A stretch of 64,000 bases of DNA from Methylobacterium sp. FF17 (GTDB lineage Bacteria; Pseudomonadota; Alphaproteobacteria; Rhizobiales; Beijerinckiaceae). The notes beneath the pieces were generated by a model. That model ran no database searches. It saw only the letters and a program-made list of their open reading frames with translations, and had not been told where the DNA came from. Of this stretch, positions 27,279-37,725 are shown piece by piece. How positions within the stretch are numbered: position 1 is the first letter of the stretch; every line of letters begins with the position of its first letter. Location: NCBI RefSeq assembly GCF_025813715.1, contig NZ_CP107532.1, positions 310,001 through 374,000 on the forward strand. Direction: 5' to 3'. A program made the position numbers and the translations under genes.

Positions 27279-27742
27279 GTCGGGGCGCGGAGCGGCAGAT
27301 CTGGAAGGCAATTCGGCGTCCGTATCAGGGCGTCTATCGTGCGATCCGGCCCGGACCCGACGGAGTCGCAATGCCCGGGTCCGGCAAGAAGCCGGTCCCA
27401 TGACCCGGCGGCGTCGTCTCCCGGCCAACCCGTATGGCCGCTGTGAAAGAAGCACGACAGCGGCACGTTACGAAGAGGCCTTTAGCCTGCGGTCCCAGAA
27501 CGCGTAAGATGACAGAACAACTTCGTATGTTTTCGAACATTAACCTAGGTTGAGGTCGGTGTACAATTGATCAAGTAATCCCCATGCTAAATGTAACGGC
27601 GTCCGGATAGCCGAACGTTGTCCACACGCAGCCCTGGGTCCGGCAAGAGGCGTCGCCCTCTCTAGCCAAAGAGAGCCGGGTCGGTCTTGCGCCTATTTGA
27701 AGCACGCTCTCGAAACGCAAAGCGGCCGGGGTGGATCCCGGG
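27279..27742. other. AT-richer intergenic region upstream of the Crp/Fnr-type gene
   Basis: About 460 bases with no convincing gene. The part from 27500 to 27610 is clearly richer in A/T than its surroundings and holds two perfect palindromes, AACCTAGGTT (27542-27551) and TTGATCAA (27567-27574). It probably contains the promoter of the regulator gene, but I cannot assign -35/-10 elements. Confidence 0.4.
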
Positions 27743-27994
27743 TCAGGCCGAGGGTTCGGTAAGGCGGGCCCGGTGCCGCTCCAGGGCAGTGCGCAGGTGC
27801 GGCAGGAACGGCGAGGGCCCTTTCAGCCGAGCGGCCTCCGCGCTCAGGCGATCCAGGGCCGCGATCTGCGCCGTGCTTCCATGCGATTGCGCGAGATAGG
27901 CCCAGATCGCGTCGTCGGCCTGTCCGATATCGACGGGCTGTTCGGCGAGCATCAGCGCCTCGAAGCGCTGAAGCGTGTGTGCGAGATCCGCCAT
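27743..27994 (-). CDS. Small protein of unknown function
   Basis: An 83-residue, soluble, alanine-rich and probably helical protein without signal peptide, cysteine or known motif. ATG 27994 is preceded by GGGGAGGGCAGGGAC, a strong purine-rich ribosome site, and third positions are GC-rich, which support it being real. It begins 45 bases after the SDR gene stop on the same strand and may be co-transcribed with it. I do not recognise the family. Confidence 0.55.
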   Translation of the reverse strand: MADLAHTLQRFEALMLAEQPVDIGQADDAIWAYLAQSHGSTAQIAALDRLSAEAARLKGPSPFLPHLRTALERHRARLTEPSA

Positions 27995-28039
27995 GTCCCT
28001 GCCCTCCCCCGTTTCCGCCGTCCGGCAGTGCCCTTTCGC

Positions 28040-29047
28040 TCAAGAGTGACGCCGGCTGCCGCCAAGGAGGCTGGCGGCGGCAAGTCCGAAACCCGCCACC
28101 ACGGCGGCGGTCGCCAGCGGATGCAGGGCACTGCGCGTATAGAAGCTGCGCCGCATGACGTAGCCCGGATGATCGCCGGCGACGCGGCCGCCGAGCCCCG
28201 CCGCATAGAGGGCGCCGCCCCGGTCGCGGGGTGCCTCCGCCCGCTGCTGCTGCGCCGTCATGGTGCGGGCGACCCGGTCGAAGGCCCGGGGGGCCATGCG
28301 CTTGGCGCTGCTCATCAGGCGCCCGCCGCCGCCGATATAGATGTCGCGCTGCGGATGCACGGCCGCGTGCACGATCGCGTTGGCGACCTCCTCGGTCCGG
28401 TAGATCGGCGGCGGCAGCTTCGGTTCGTGGTCGGTGTAGTTGCGGGCGTTCTGCGGGAAGGGCGTATCGATGGAGGCCGGCTTGATCAGCGTCACGGCGA
28501 CCGGATCGCCCGCCGATTCCAATTCGATGCGCAAGGCATCGGTGAAGCCTTTGATGGCATGCTTGCTGGCGCAGTACATGCCCTGCAACGGAAAGGCGAT
28601 GTCCGAGGCGACGCTGCCGAGGTTGATCAATACTCCGCGCGAAGCCTTGAGGTGCGGCAGCGCCACCAGCGAGCCGTAGACGACCCCCCAGAAATTGGTC
28701 TGGAACAGGCGCTGATGGTCGGCGTCGGTGACCTCCTCCAGGCGCCCGAAGATCGACAAGCCGGCATCGTTGACCCAGGTGTCGATGCGCCCGAAGCGTT
28801 CGATCGTCTGGTCGGCGATGGCCTGCACCTCGGCGCGTTCGCCGACATCGGCCACAACATGCAGGGCCTCGCCCCCGGCCGCCTCGATCTCGCGCCGGAC
28901 TTCCGCCAGCACGTCGCCGTTGCGCGCGGCGAGCACGACCTTCGCGCCGGCCTGTGCCGCCATCCGGGCGGTGGCGAGGCCGATGCCGCTGGAGGCTCCC
29001 GTGATGACGATGACCTGCTGGTCGAGGGGCTTGCGCGTGAAGGCCAT
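28040..29047 (-). CDS. Short-chain dehydrogenase/reductase with C-terminal extension
   Basis: A 335-residue SDR: VIVITGASSGIGLATARMAA near residue 12, WVNDAG (the N-N-A-G-type motif), LINLGSVASD with the catalytic Ser, and YCASKHAIKGF (YxxxK) near residue 158. The catalytic domain ends near residue 260; a further ~75 residues hold an Arg-rich stretch and a hydrophobic helix (PLATAAVVAGFGLAAASLLG), which may anchor it in the membrane. The substrate is unknown. It is a monocistronic or two-gene unit with the small 83-residue protein. Confidence 0.88.
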   Translation of the reverse strand: MAFTRKPLDQQVIVITGASSGIGLATARMAAQAGAKVVLAARNGDVLAEVRREIEAAGGEALHVVADVGERAEVQAIADQTIERFGRIDTWVNDAGLSIFGRLEEVTDADHQRLFQTNFWGVVYGSLVALPHLKASRGVLINLGSVASDIAFPLQGMYCASKHAIKGFTDALRIELESAGDPVAVTLIKPASIDTPFPQNARNYTDHEPKLPPPIYRTEEVANAIVHAAVHPQRDIYIGGGGRLMSSAKRMAPRAFDRVARTMTAQQQRAEAPRDRGGALYAAGLGGRVAGDHPGYVMRRSFYTRSALHPLATAAVVAGFGLAAASLLGGSRRHS

Positions 29048-29344
29048 GCGGTTCCGGCTCCCGGGGCTCGCGTGTGAGGAGATGCACGGTCAACCGGTGC
29101 CGGTGCCCGGCTGTTCACCCGGCCGGGGACGCCGCGTGTCCCGGGGAAGCGCGACATGACCGCGTCTTGACCGATTTGCGGCGATTGACTGATTTCTAGG
29201 CAGGGATCCGCTCAGGCGCGGCGCTTGGCCCGGTGTCCAGGCTTCCCCTCCGCATCGAGGTGGATGGCGCGGAGAAGGGCGTTCGAGCTTGGCCCGATCC
29301 ATGCCAAGGTGGGTGAAGCCGCGTGGGAAGCACGCTCGAAGAGG

Positions 29345-30961
29345 ATGGCTGCCTTGTTGAAGTCAACGGTCAAAGCGTTCGTCTCGGCGACACTCCTCGC
29401 CGGAGGTCTCGGCCTGTCCGCTCCGGCTCCCGCCGCGGCTGCCAACGTCTTTCGCTTCGCTTTCCAGGGTGACATCAAATCCCTCGATCCCTACTCGCTG
29501 AAGGAAAGCTTCACGATCGGGATGCACGGCGCCATTTTCGACTCGCTCATCACGCGCGACAAAAATTTGAAGCTCGCCCCCATGCTCGCCGAGTCTTGGG
29601 AAAATCCGGAGCCGACGCGCTGGCGCTTCCACTTGCGCAAGGGCGTCACGTTCCACGACGGCTCCCCCTTCACCGCCGACGACGTGATCTTCTCGGCCAC
29701 CCGCGTGCGGGCGCCGGGCTCGAACTTCACCACCAACGTCCCGTCCGACGCCGAATGGGTGAAGGTCGACGATCACACCGTCGACATGGTGCTGAAGAGC
29801 CCAAACCCCATCGCCCTCTACCAGTTCTCGACCTGGTACATCATGTCAAAGGCCTGGGCCGAGAAGCACGGGGCCGTGTCGCCGACCCTGCCGAGCGCCA
29901 CCGCCACCAGCTACGCGGCGCTCCACGAGAATGGCACCGGGCCCTTCATCGTCAGCGAACACCAGCCCGGCGTGCGCACGGTGTTCAAGAAGAACCCGAA
30001 TTACTGGGGCAAGGCGGAATCGAACCTCGACGAGGCGGTCTTCACCACGATTCAGAACGATGCCACCCGCGTCGCCGCCCTCATCTCCGGCGAGGTCGAC
30101 TGGATCGAACCCGTGCCCCTGCAGGATGCCCAGCGCGTCAACGCCAGCGGCACCAGCACGGTGATGGCCGGGCCGGAACTGCGCACGATCTTCCTCGGCA
30201 TGGACCAGTCCCGCGACGAGCTGAAGGACTCGAACGTCAAGGGCAAGAACCCGTTCAAGGATGTCCGCGTGCGCGAGGCCTTCTACCGGGCCATCGACGA
30301 GGAGACGATCGCCAAGCGCGTCATGCGGGGCCAGGCGACGCCCTCCGCCCTGCTGATCGCGCCGGTGCTCTTCCCGCGCGCCGACGAGATCAAGCGGCCG
30401 GATTACGACCCCAAGCGCGCCAAGGCGCTGCTCGCCGAGGCCGGCTATCCGGACGGGTTCTCGCTCGGCATGGATTGCCCGAACGACCGCTACGTCAACG
30501 ACGAGGCGATCTGCCAGGCGGTCGTCTCGATGCTGGCCCGCGTCGGCGTGAAGGTGAACCTCAACGCACAGCCGAAAGCCAAGTACTTCGCCAAGGTGCT
30601 GGCGCCGGCCTACGACACGTCGTTCTACCTCGTCGGCTGGACCCCCTCCTCCCAGGATTCGCACAACATCCTGTTCGAGATCGCCGGCTGCCGGAACGGC
30701 TCCAAGCCGGGCCGGGGCAACTGGAACCTCGGCAATTACTGCAACCCGAAGGTCGATGCGCTCGCGGATTCCGCGGAGGCCGAGACCGACCAGACCAAGC
30801 GCAACGCGCAGATCAAGGAAGGCTTCGACCAGATCCAGGCCGATTGGGGCTTCATTCCGCTCCACCAGCAGGCGCTCGCCTGGGGCGTGTCGAAGAAGGT
30901 CACCCTGACCCAGCGCCCTGACAACATGCTGATGCTGTACTGGGTGTCGAAGCAGCCGTGA
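29345..30961 (+). CDS. Peptide-type ABC transporter substrate-binding protein (SBP family 5)
   Basis: A 538-residue periplasmic binding protein of the DppA/OppA family. It has a signal peptide (cleavage near PAAAA, residue 32), then DIKSLDPYSLKESFTIGMHG, the family signature VTFHDGSPFTADDVIFSATR, and a long C-terminal lobe. It could bind di/oligopeptides or other small amides; ligand not predictable. The in-frame upstream GTG/ATG codons (29225, 29264) would put a non-secretory tail before the signal. GAAGAGG abuts the chosen ATG, so a TTG at 29354, nine bases on, is an alternative start. First gene of a five-gene importer operon. Confidence 0.9.
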   Translation: MAALLKSTVKAFVSATLLAGGLGLSAPAPAAAANVFRFAFQGDIKSLDPYSLKESFTIGMHGAIFDSLITRDKNLKLAPMLAESWENPEPTRWRFHLRKGVTFHDGSPFTADDVIFSATRVRAPGSNFTTNVPSDAEWVKVDDHTVDMVLKSPNPIALYQFSTWYIMSKAWAEKHGAVSPTLPSATATSYAALHENGTGPFIVSEHQPGVRTVFKKNPNYWGKAESNLDEAVFTTIQNDATRVAALISGEVDWIEPVPLQDAQRVNASGTSTVMAGPELRTIFLGMDQSRDELKDSNVKGKNPFKDVRVREAFYRAIDEETIAKRVMRGQATPSALLIAPVLFPRADEIKRPDYDPKRAKALLAEAGYPDGFSLGMDCPNDRYVNDEAICQAVVSMLARVGVKVNLNAQPKAKYFAKVLAPAYDTSFYLVGWTPSSQDSHNILFEIAGCRNGSKPGRGNWNLGNYCNPKVDALADSAEAETDQTKRNAQIKEGFDQIQADWGFIPLHQQALAWGVSKKVTLTQRPDNMLMLYWVSKQP

Positions 30962-31183
30962 GATCCCGCGAGAGGTTTGTAGAGGTGCGTGGGCCGGGCT
31001 TCGATCTCGGGCGGCAACCGGAATGGGTTCGCAGCCGAGGATCATTCCACAAAGCACGCCGTCATCGTGGGGCCGCCCAGCGGTGCCCAGGATCCGGACC
31101 CGCCGTCCAGGCAGGAGTTAACGCCATCAGCGGTTCTGGATTGCACGCCGCTGGGGCGCCCCTGCGGGTCCGGGCTCGCCTCC

Positions 31184-31207
31184 AGCGCGCCGGAATGACG
31201 GCGCGCT
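31184..31207. repeat. GC hairpin between binding-protein and permease genes
   Basis: A perfect 9-bp stem AGCGCGCCG / CGGCGCGCT with loop GAATGA, in the 298-base gap after the binding-protein gene. A shorter GGCCG/CGGCC hairpin follows at 31214-31228. Such structures often protect the 3' end of the abundant binding-protein transcript or partly terminate before the permease genes. Nothing else is seen in the gap. Confidence 0.6.
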
Positions 31208-31259
31208 TCCCCTGGCCGGTGATCGGCCGGACCGGATCTCCCGCGGAAGGCCTTCACCG

Positions 31260-32240
31260 ATGATCGCCTTCATCCTCCAGCGCCTGCTCCAGTCCATCGC
31301 GGTCCTGTTCGCGGTGGGCCTGATCGCCTTCTCGATGTTCCGCTTCGCCGGTGACCCGGTGAATCAGATCGTCGGCGTCGACACGCCCTACGAGGAGCGC
31401 GTCGCGATCCGGAAGGACCTCGGCCTCGACGATCCCGTGGTCGTGCAGTTCCTGCGCTATGCCGGCAACGTGGCGCGGGGCGAATTCGGCACCTCGTACC
31501 AGTTTCGCCAGCCGGTCTCGGCCCTGCTCGCCGAGCGCATGCCCGCGACCCTCGAACTCGCCCTCTGCGCCACGCTGTTCGCCCTCACCGTGGGCATCCT
31601 GATGGGGGTCTACTGCGCCCTGCGGCGCGAGACCTGGCTCGCCAAGGTGTTCCTCGCGGTCTCTCTGATCGGGATCAGCCTGCCGACCTTCCTGATCGGC
31701 ATCCTGCTGATCTTCCTGTTCGCGGTGACGCTGGGCTGGCTGCCCTCGTTCGGTCGGGGCGACACCGTTCGACTCGGATGGTGGACGACAGGGTTCCTTA
31801 CCGCGTCCGGCCTGCGCGCCCTCATCCTGCCCTCGGTGACGCTGGGCCTGTACCAGATGACGCTGATCATGCGGCTGGTGCGGGCCGAGATGCTGGAGGT
31901 GCTGCGCACCGACTACATCCGCTTCGCCCGGGCACGGGGCCTGACCACCCGCTCCATCCACCTCGGGCACGCCCTGAAGAACACGCTGGTCCCGGTCATC
32001 ACCATCGCCGGCCTGCAACTCGGTTCGGTAATCGCCTTCTCGATCATCACCGAGACGGTGTTCCAGTGGCCGGGCATGGGCCTGCTCTTCGTCCAGGCGG
32101 TGCAGAACGTCGATATCCCCATCATGGCCGCCTACCTGCTGCTGGTGGCCGCCATCTTCGTCGTCATCAACCTCGTGGTGGACGTGCTCTACACCATCGT
32201 CGATCCCCGCCTGCGCCTGTCCACGGGACGGGCCCCATGA
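31260..32240 (+). CDS. Peptide-type ABC transporter permease (DppB type)
   Basis: A 326-residue inner-membrane permease with six predicted helices. It begins with MIAFILQRLLQSIAVLFAVG, typical of DppB, and carries the EAA loop ADYIRFARARGLTTRSIHLG (here TDYIRFARARGL) near residue 220, followed by HALKNTLVPVITIAGLQLG. It forms the pore with the next gene product. An extra soluble loop between helices 2 and 3 (LPSFGRGDTVRLGWW) is usual in this family. Overlaps the DppC-type gene by ATGA. Confidence 0.93.
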   Translation: MIAFILQRLLQSIAVLFAVGLIAFSMFRFAGDPVNQIVGVDTPYEERVAIRKDLGLDDPVVVQFLRYAGNVARGEFGTSYQFRQPVSALLAERMPATLELALCATLFALTVGILMGVYCALRRETWLAKVFLAVSLIGISLPTFLIGILLIFLFAVTLGWLPSFGRGDTVRLGWWTTGFLTASGLRALILPSVTLGLYQMTLIMRLVRAEMLEVLRTDYIRFARARGLTTRSIHLGHALKNTLVPVITIAGLQLGSVIAFSIITETVFQWPGMGLLFVQAVQNVDIPIMAAYLLLVAAIFVVINLVVDVLYTIVDPRLRLSTGRAP

Positions 32241-33187
32241 GCGCGTCCGTGCAGGAGATGCCGGCGCCGCCCCGGCGCTCGACCCTGGCCCGCTTCCTCG
32301 ATTCCGACGTCTACGCCAGCTTCCGGCGCTCGAAGCTGGCGATGGGCGCCTTCGCGGTGACGCTGCTCTTCGTCGTCCTGGCGGTCGCCGCGCCATGGAT
32401 CTCGCCGCAGAACCCCTACGACCCGGCCCAGCTCGAACTGATCAATTCGAGCCTGCCGCCGCTCTGGTATCCGGACGGCGTCGCGCCGTTCACGCTGGGC
32501 ACCGACGACCAGGGCCGCGACGTGCTCTCGGCGGTGTTCTACGGCCTGCGGCTCTCCCTCGTGGTCGGCCTCCTCGGCGTCCTCGTCTCGGGCACCCTCG
32601 GCATCCTGCTCGGGCTGGTGGCCGGATATTTCGGCGGGTTCATCGACACGCTGATCATGCGGGTCGCCGACGTGCAGCTCACCTTCCCGGCGATCCTGAT
32701 CGCCCTGGTGGTGGACGGCGTCGCGAAGTCCGCGCTCGGCAGCCAGATGGACACGGAGGCCGCCATCGGCCTCATCGTCCTCTCCATCGGCCTCTCGTTC
32801 TGGGTGCAGTACGCCCGCACCGTGCGCTCCTCGGTGCTGGTGGAGAAGAACAAGGACTACGTCCAGGCCGGGCGGCTCATCGGCCTGTCCGCACCGGTCA
32901 TCATGGTCCGCCACGTGCTGCCGAACGTGCTCGGGCCGGTCTTCGTCATCGCCACCATCAACCTCGCGCTGGCCATCATCACCGAGGCGACGCTCTCGTT
33001 TCTCGGCACCGGCCTGCCCGATTCGATGCCTTCGCTCGGCACCCTGATCCGCACCGGCAACCGCTTCCTGTTCTCCGGCGAGTGGTGGATCGTCGCCTTT
33101 CCGGGGCTGGCGCTCGCCGGCCTCGTCCTGGCGATCAACCTGCTCGGCGACTGGCTGCGCGACGCCCTGAACCCCAAGCTGCAATGA
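32237..33187 (+). CDS. Peptide-type ABC transporter permease (DppC type)
   Basis: A 316-residue permease with an N-terminal OppC_N segment (SKLAMGAFAVTLLFVVLAVA) and the TLGTDDQGRDVLSAVFYGLR motif typical of DppC/OppC. The EAA loop is in NKDYVQAGRLIGLSAPVIMV near residue 205, followed by RHVLPNVLGPVFVIATINLA. Pairs with the DppB-type protein. Overlaps neighbours on both sides by ATGA, so the whole importer is translationally coupled. Confidence 0.93.
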   Translation: MSASVQEMPAPPRRSTLARFLDSDVYASFRRSKLAMGAFAVTLLFVVLAVAAPWISPQNPYDPAQLELINSSLPPLWYPDGVAPFTLGTDDQGRDVLSAVFYGLRLSLVVGLLGVLVSGTLGILLGLVAGYFGGFIDTLIMRVADVQLTFPAILIALVVDGVAKSALGSQMDTEAAIGLIVLSIGLSFWVQYARTVRSSVLVEKNKDYVQAGRLIGLSAPVIMVRHVLPNVLGPVFVIATINLALAIITEATLSFLGTGLPDSMPSLGTLIRTGNRFLFSGEWWIVAFPGLALAGLVLAINLLGDWLRDALNPKLQ

Positions 33188-34163
33188 CAGAACCCGTTCT
33201 CTCGGTCCGCAACCTGCGCGTAGCCTTCGCGGGCCGGCGCGGCACCCTGACCGCCATCGACGACGTCTCCTTCGACATCGCGCGGGGCGAGATCCTTGGC
33301 GTCGTCGGGGAATCCGGCGCCGGCAAGTCGGTGACCGGCTCGGCCGTGATCGGGCTCATCGATCCGCCCGGCGGCATCGTCGGGGGACAGATCCTGCTCA
33401 AGGGCGAGCGGATCGACAATCTGTCCCCGGAGGCCATGCGGCGCATCCGGGGCCGGCGCATCGGCATGATCTTCCAGGATCCGCTCACCAGCCTGAACCC
33501 GCTCTACCGGGTAGGGCGCCAGATCGTGGAGACCATTCGCACCCATACCGACCTCTCGGAGCGGGCCGCGCGGCAGCGAGCCATCGACCTCCTCACAGAG
33601 GTGGGGATCCCGGCCCCCGAGCGGCGGATCGACGGCTACCCGCACGAGTTCTCCGGCGGCATGCGCCAGCGCGTGGTGATCGCCCTGGCGCTCGCCGCCG
33701 AGCCGGAGCTCATCATCGCGGACGAGCCGACGACCGCGCTCGATGTCTCCGTGCAGGCCCAGATCATCGCGCTCCTCAAGCGCCTCGGCACCGAGCGCGG
33801 CACCGCCGTGATGCTGGTGACCCACGACATGGGCGTGATCGCGGAGGCCGCCGACCGGGTGGCGGTGATGTATTCGGGCCGCATCGCCGAGATCGGCCCC
33901 GTGCGCGACGTCGTGCAGAACCCGCTCCACCCCTACGCCAAGGGCCTGATGGGGGCGATCCCGACACTCGCCCAGGAGACCGACCGGCTGGCCCAGATCC
34001 CCGGTTCGATGCCGCGCCTCTCGAACATCCCGACGGGCTGCGCCTTCAACCCGCGCTGCCCCTCCGCCTTCACGCGCTGCGTGGCCGAACGGCCCGACCC
34101 GATCCCCGTCGGCGACCACCGCGTCGCCTGCCATCTCTACGACCGGTCGGAGGCGTCGGCCGC

Positions 34164-34167
<4 letters not shown>
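33184..34167 (+). CDS. Peptide-type ABC transporter ATPase (DppD type)
   Basis: A 327-residue ABC ATPase: Walker A GESGAGKS near residue 42, signature FSGGMRQRVVIALALAAEPE and Walker B LIIADEPTTALDVSVQAQI near residue 178. The C-terminal oligopeptide/dipeptide transporter extension with its cysteine pattern (GCAFNPRCPSAFTRC) is present, which fixes it to the peptide importer family. Works with the following DppF-type ATPase. Overlaps both neighbours by 4 bases. Confidence 0.94.
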
Positions 34168-35168
<1,001 letters not shown>

Positions 35169-35207
35169 CGCTCGGCCGCGCGCCCGAACGTGCCTCAGAG
35201 GCAGAGC

Positions 35208-36719
35208 ATGAGTCCGAACCCAGCTCGATCCCCGGTCGAACCGACCGGCGCACCGCCCGACGCCGAGCCCGACAAACCGGCGCCTTCGATTGTGGAACTC
35301 AGCGCCGTCGAACTCTCTGCCGCGATCCACGCCCGACGCGTCTCCTGCGTCGCGGTCATGACGGCCTATCTCGACCAAATCGAGCGGCTGAATCCCGCCG
35401 TCAACGCCATCGTGGCCCTGCGCGACCGGGCGGACCTTCTGGCCGCCGCCGAGGAGCGCGATGCGCAAGCGACGCGGGGCGAGTTCCTCGGCCCCCTGCA
35501 CGGCTTCCCCCTGGCGGTGAAGGACATCGACGCGGCCAAGGGGCTGCCCTTCACCCAAGGCTCGCCGATCTTCCAGGACCGCATCGCGGCGGCCGATTCC
35601 ATTATGGTCAAGCGCCTGCGCAAGGCGGGTGCGATCGTGATCGGCAAGACGAACATGCCGGAATTCGGCCTCGGTTCGCACACCTTCAACCCGGTCTACG
35701 GCACCACCCGGAACGCCTACGACCCGGAGAAGTCCGCCGGCGGTTCCAGCGGCGGGGCGGCGGTCTCGGTGGCCCTGCAGATGCAGCCCGTGGCCGATGG
35801 CAGCGACCATGCCGGGTCACTCCGCAACCCGCCCGCCTTCAACAACCTCTTCGGCCTGCGCACCGGCTACGGCCGCATCCCGATCGAGAGCCGGGACGCC
35901 TTCACCGCCGGCCTCGGGGTCTCGGGTGGCATCGGGCGTTCCCCCGCCGATATCGGCCTGCTGCTCTCGGTGCAGGCCGGCTACGACGCGCGGGTGCCCT
36001 ACTCGAACACCCAGGACCCGAGCGTCTTCGCCGAGGACCTCAAGCGGGACTTTTCCGGCGCGCGCATCGCCTGGTTCGACGATTTCAACGGCTACCTGCC
36101 CTTCGAGCCCGGCGTTCTCGACCTCGACCGCAGCGCGCTCGCCGCCTTCGAGGCGATCGGAGCCCGCGTGGAATGGGACCGGCCCCGCTTCGACATGGGC
36201 AAGGTCTGGCGCGACTGGCTGACCCTGCGGGCCTGGATGACCGCCGCCAACCTACGCCCGCTTTACGACGAGCCCGCCTACCGCGCGCTGCTCAAGCCCG
36301 AGGCGGTCTGGGAGGTGGAGCGCGGGCTCGCCCTCTCCGCCGATCAGGTCACCGCCGCGCAGGAGGGCCGCACCGCCTGGTACGAGGCCGTGCGCCGCTT
36401 CCAGGAGCGCTACGACTTCCTCGCGATGCCCTCGACGCAGGTGTTCCCCTTCGACGTCGCGGAGCGCTGGCCGACCTGCGTGGGGGGACGTCCCATGGAC
36501 ACCTATCACCGCTGGATGGAGGTGGTGATTCCCGTCACCATGAGCGGCCTGCCGGCCCTCAACGTGCCGGCCGGATTCGATCCCGCCGGCCGGCCCTCCG
36601 GCATCCAGATCGTCGGGCCGAACAACGGGGAGCGCGCCTGCCTGCAACTCGGCGCCGCCTACGACGCCGCGACGAACTGGGTGTCCCGCCGCCGGCCCGC
36701 CCTGCTGAACCCGTCCTGA
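35208..36719 (+). CDS. Amidase-signature family hydrolase
   Basis: A 503-residue amidase-signature enzyme hydrolysing a carboxamide or related C-N bond. Catalytic triad visible: Lys in GFPLAVKDIDAAKGLP (near residue 108), the glycine/serine-rich SAGGSSGGAAVSVALQMQPV with cis-Ser, and the nucleophile Ser in DHAGSLRNPPAFNN. The usual DGGGSIR segment is altered to DGSDHAGSLRNP, which still contains the Ser. The C-terminal half has MTAANLRPLYDEPAYRALLK. ATG 35208 follows CAGAGGCAG; a GTG at 35190 is also in frame. Probably co-transcribed with the importer, whose substrate it may hydrolyse. Confidence 0.9.
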   Translation: MSPNPARSPVEPTGAPPDAEPDKPAPSIVELSAVELSAAIHARRVSCVAVMTAYLDQIERLNPAVNAIVALRDRADLLAAAEERDAQATRGEFLGPLHGFPLAVKDIDAAKGLPFTQGSPIFQDRIAAADSIMVKRLRKAGAIVIGKTNMPEFGLGSHTFNPVYGTTRNAYDPEKSAGGSSGGAAVSVALQMQPVADGSDHAGSLRNPPAFNNLFGLRTGYGRIPIESRDAFTAGLGVSGGIGRSPADIGLLLSVQAGYDARVPYSNTQDPSVFAEDLKRDFSGARIAWFDDFNGYLPFEPGVLDLDRSALAAFEAIGARVEWDRPRFDMGKVWRDWLTLRAWMTAANLRPLYDEPAYRALLKPEAVWEVERGLALSADQVTAAQEGRTAWYEAVRRFQERYDFLAMPSTQVFPFDVAERWPTCVGGRPMDTYHRWMEVVIPVTMSGLPALNVPAGFDPAGRPSGIQIVGPNNGERACLQLGAAYDAATNWVSRRRPALLNPS

Positions 36720-36735
36720 TCCCCCGAGACACCCG

Positions 36736-37629
36736 ATGACCGAGACCGCCCGGCCCCATCACGGCCGCTATGCCTACAGCGCCCTGCCCGACCGGCCCGT
36801 CTACGACTGGCCGGGGGGCAAGCGCCTCGCCGTCTACATCGCCCTGAACCTGGAGGGCTTCGATTTCGGGGGCGGTCTCGGCGCCGAACTGGCACCCGGC
36901 GGGCCGCAGCCGGACGTGCTGAACTACGCCTGGCGCGACTGGGGCAACCGGGTCGGCGCATGGCGGGTGAAGGACACCCTCGATGCGCTGGAGCTTCCCG
37001 CGAGCGTCCTCGTCAACAGCCGCCTCTATGCGGATTGCCCCGGCCTGATCGAGGCGTTCCGGGCGCGGGGTGACGAGATCGTCGGGCATGGCCGCACCAA
37101 TTCCGAGCGTCAGGGCGACCGCGACGAGGCGGAGGAGCGCGCCCTGATCGCGGAGGCGACGGCGGTGCTGACGCGGCACGAGGGCAAGGCTCCGGCGGGT
37201 TGGCTCGGACCCTGGATCTCGCAGAGCCGGACCACCCCCGACCTGCTGGCGGAGGCGGGCTACCGCTACCTGCTCGACTGGTGCCACGACGACCAGCCGA
37301 CCTGGTTCGCGACGCGCGACGGCGGGCGCATCCTGGCGGTGCCCTATCCGCAGGAACTCAACGACATCCCCGCCGTCGTGGCGCGCAAGGAGACGGGGCA
37401 GCAATTCGCCGATGCCCTCGTGCAGGCGTTCGACGAGATGCGGGAGCAGTCGCGCAGCGCCCCCCTGGTGATGGGCATCGCGCTCCACCCCTACATCGTC
37501 GGCCAGCCGCACCGCCTGCGCCCCTTGCGTCGGGCGCTCGCCCATATCGCGGCCCACCGCGAGGAGATCTGGCTCACGAATGCGGGCGGCATCGCGGCTT
37601 TCGCCGAGGCGAGCGGCACGGCGCTGTAA
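36736..37629 (+). CDS. Polysaccharide deacetylase-fold enzyme (allantoinase-like subgroup)
   Basis: A 297-residue NodB-fold metallohydrolase. Conserved blocks are RLAVYIALNLEGFDFGG near residue 33, SVLVNSRLYADCPGLIEAFR near residue 90, DEIVGHGRTNSERQ with the metal His, GWLGPWISQSRTTPDLLAEA and ALHPYIVGQPHRLRPL with a late His. The group includes the cofactor-dependent PuuE-type allantoinases and amidases rather than chitin deacetylases. No signal peptide, so cytoplasmic. It lies 16 bases after the amidase stop; together with the importer they look like a uptake-and-breakdown unit for an amide-containing compound (inference). Confidence 0.85.
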   Translation: MTETARPHHGRYAYSALPDRPVYDWPGGKRLAVYIALNLEGFDFGGGLGAELAPGGPQPDVLNYAWRDWGNRVGAWRVKDTLDALELPASVLVNSRLYADCPGLIEAFRARGDEIVGHGRTNSERQGDRDEAEERALIAEATAVLTRHEGKAPAGWLGPWISQSRTTPDLLAEAGYRYLLDWCHDDQPTWFATRDGGRILAVPYPQELNDIPAVVARKETGQQFADALVQAFDEMREQSRSAPLVMGIALHPYIVGQPHRLRPLRRALAHIAAHREEIWLTNAGGIAAFAEASGTAL

Positions 37630-37725
37630 GAAGGCCCTGCAAGGGGGGGCCGTTCAGGCATCGATCAGGCTGGGGCGTCTAACAGGAGCGCTCGCGCTTC
37701 GAGCGCCGTGACCCGAGCCCGTCCC

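Noticed and set aside
27567..27574. TTGATCAA as an Fnr/FixK box
   Set aside because: The consensus needs TTGAT-N4-ATCAA; the spacer is missing here, so it is only an 8-base palindrome.
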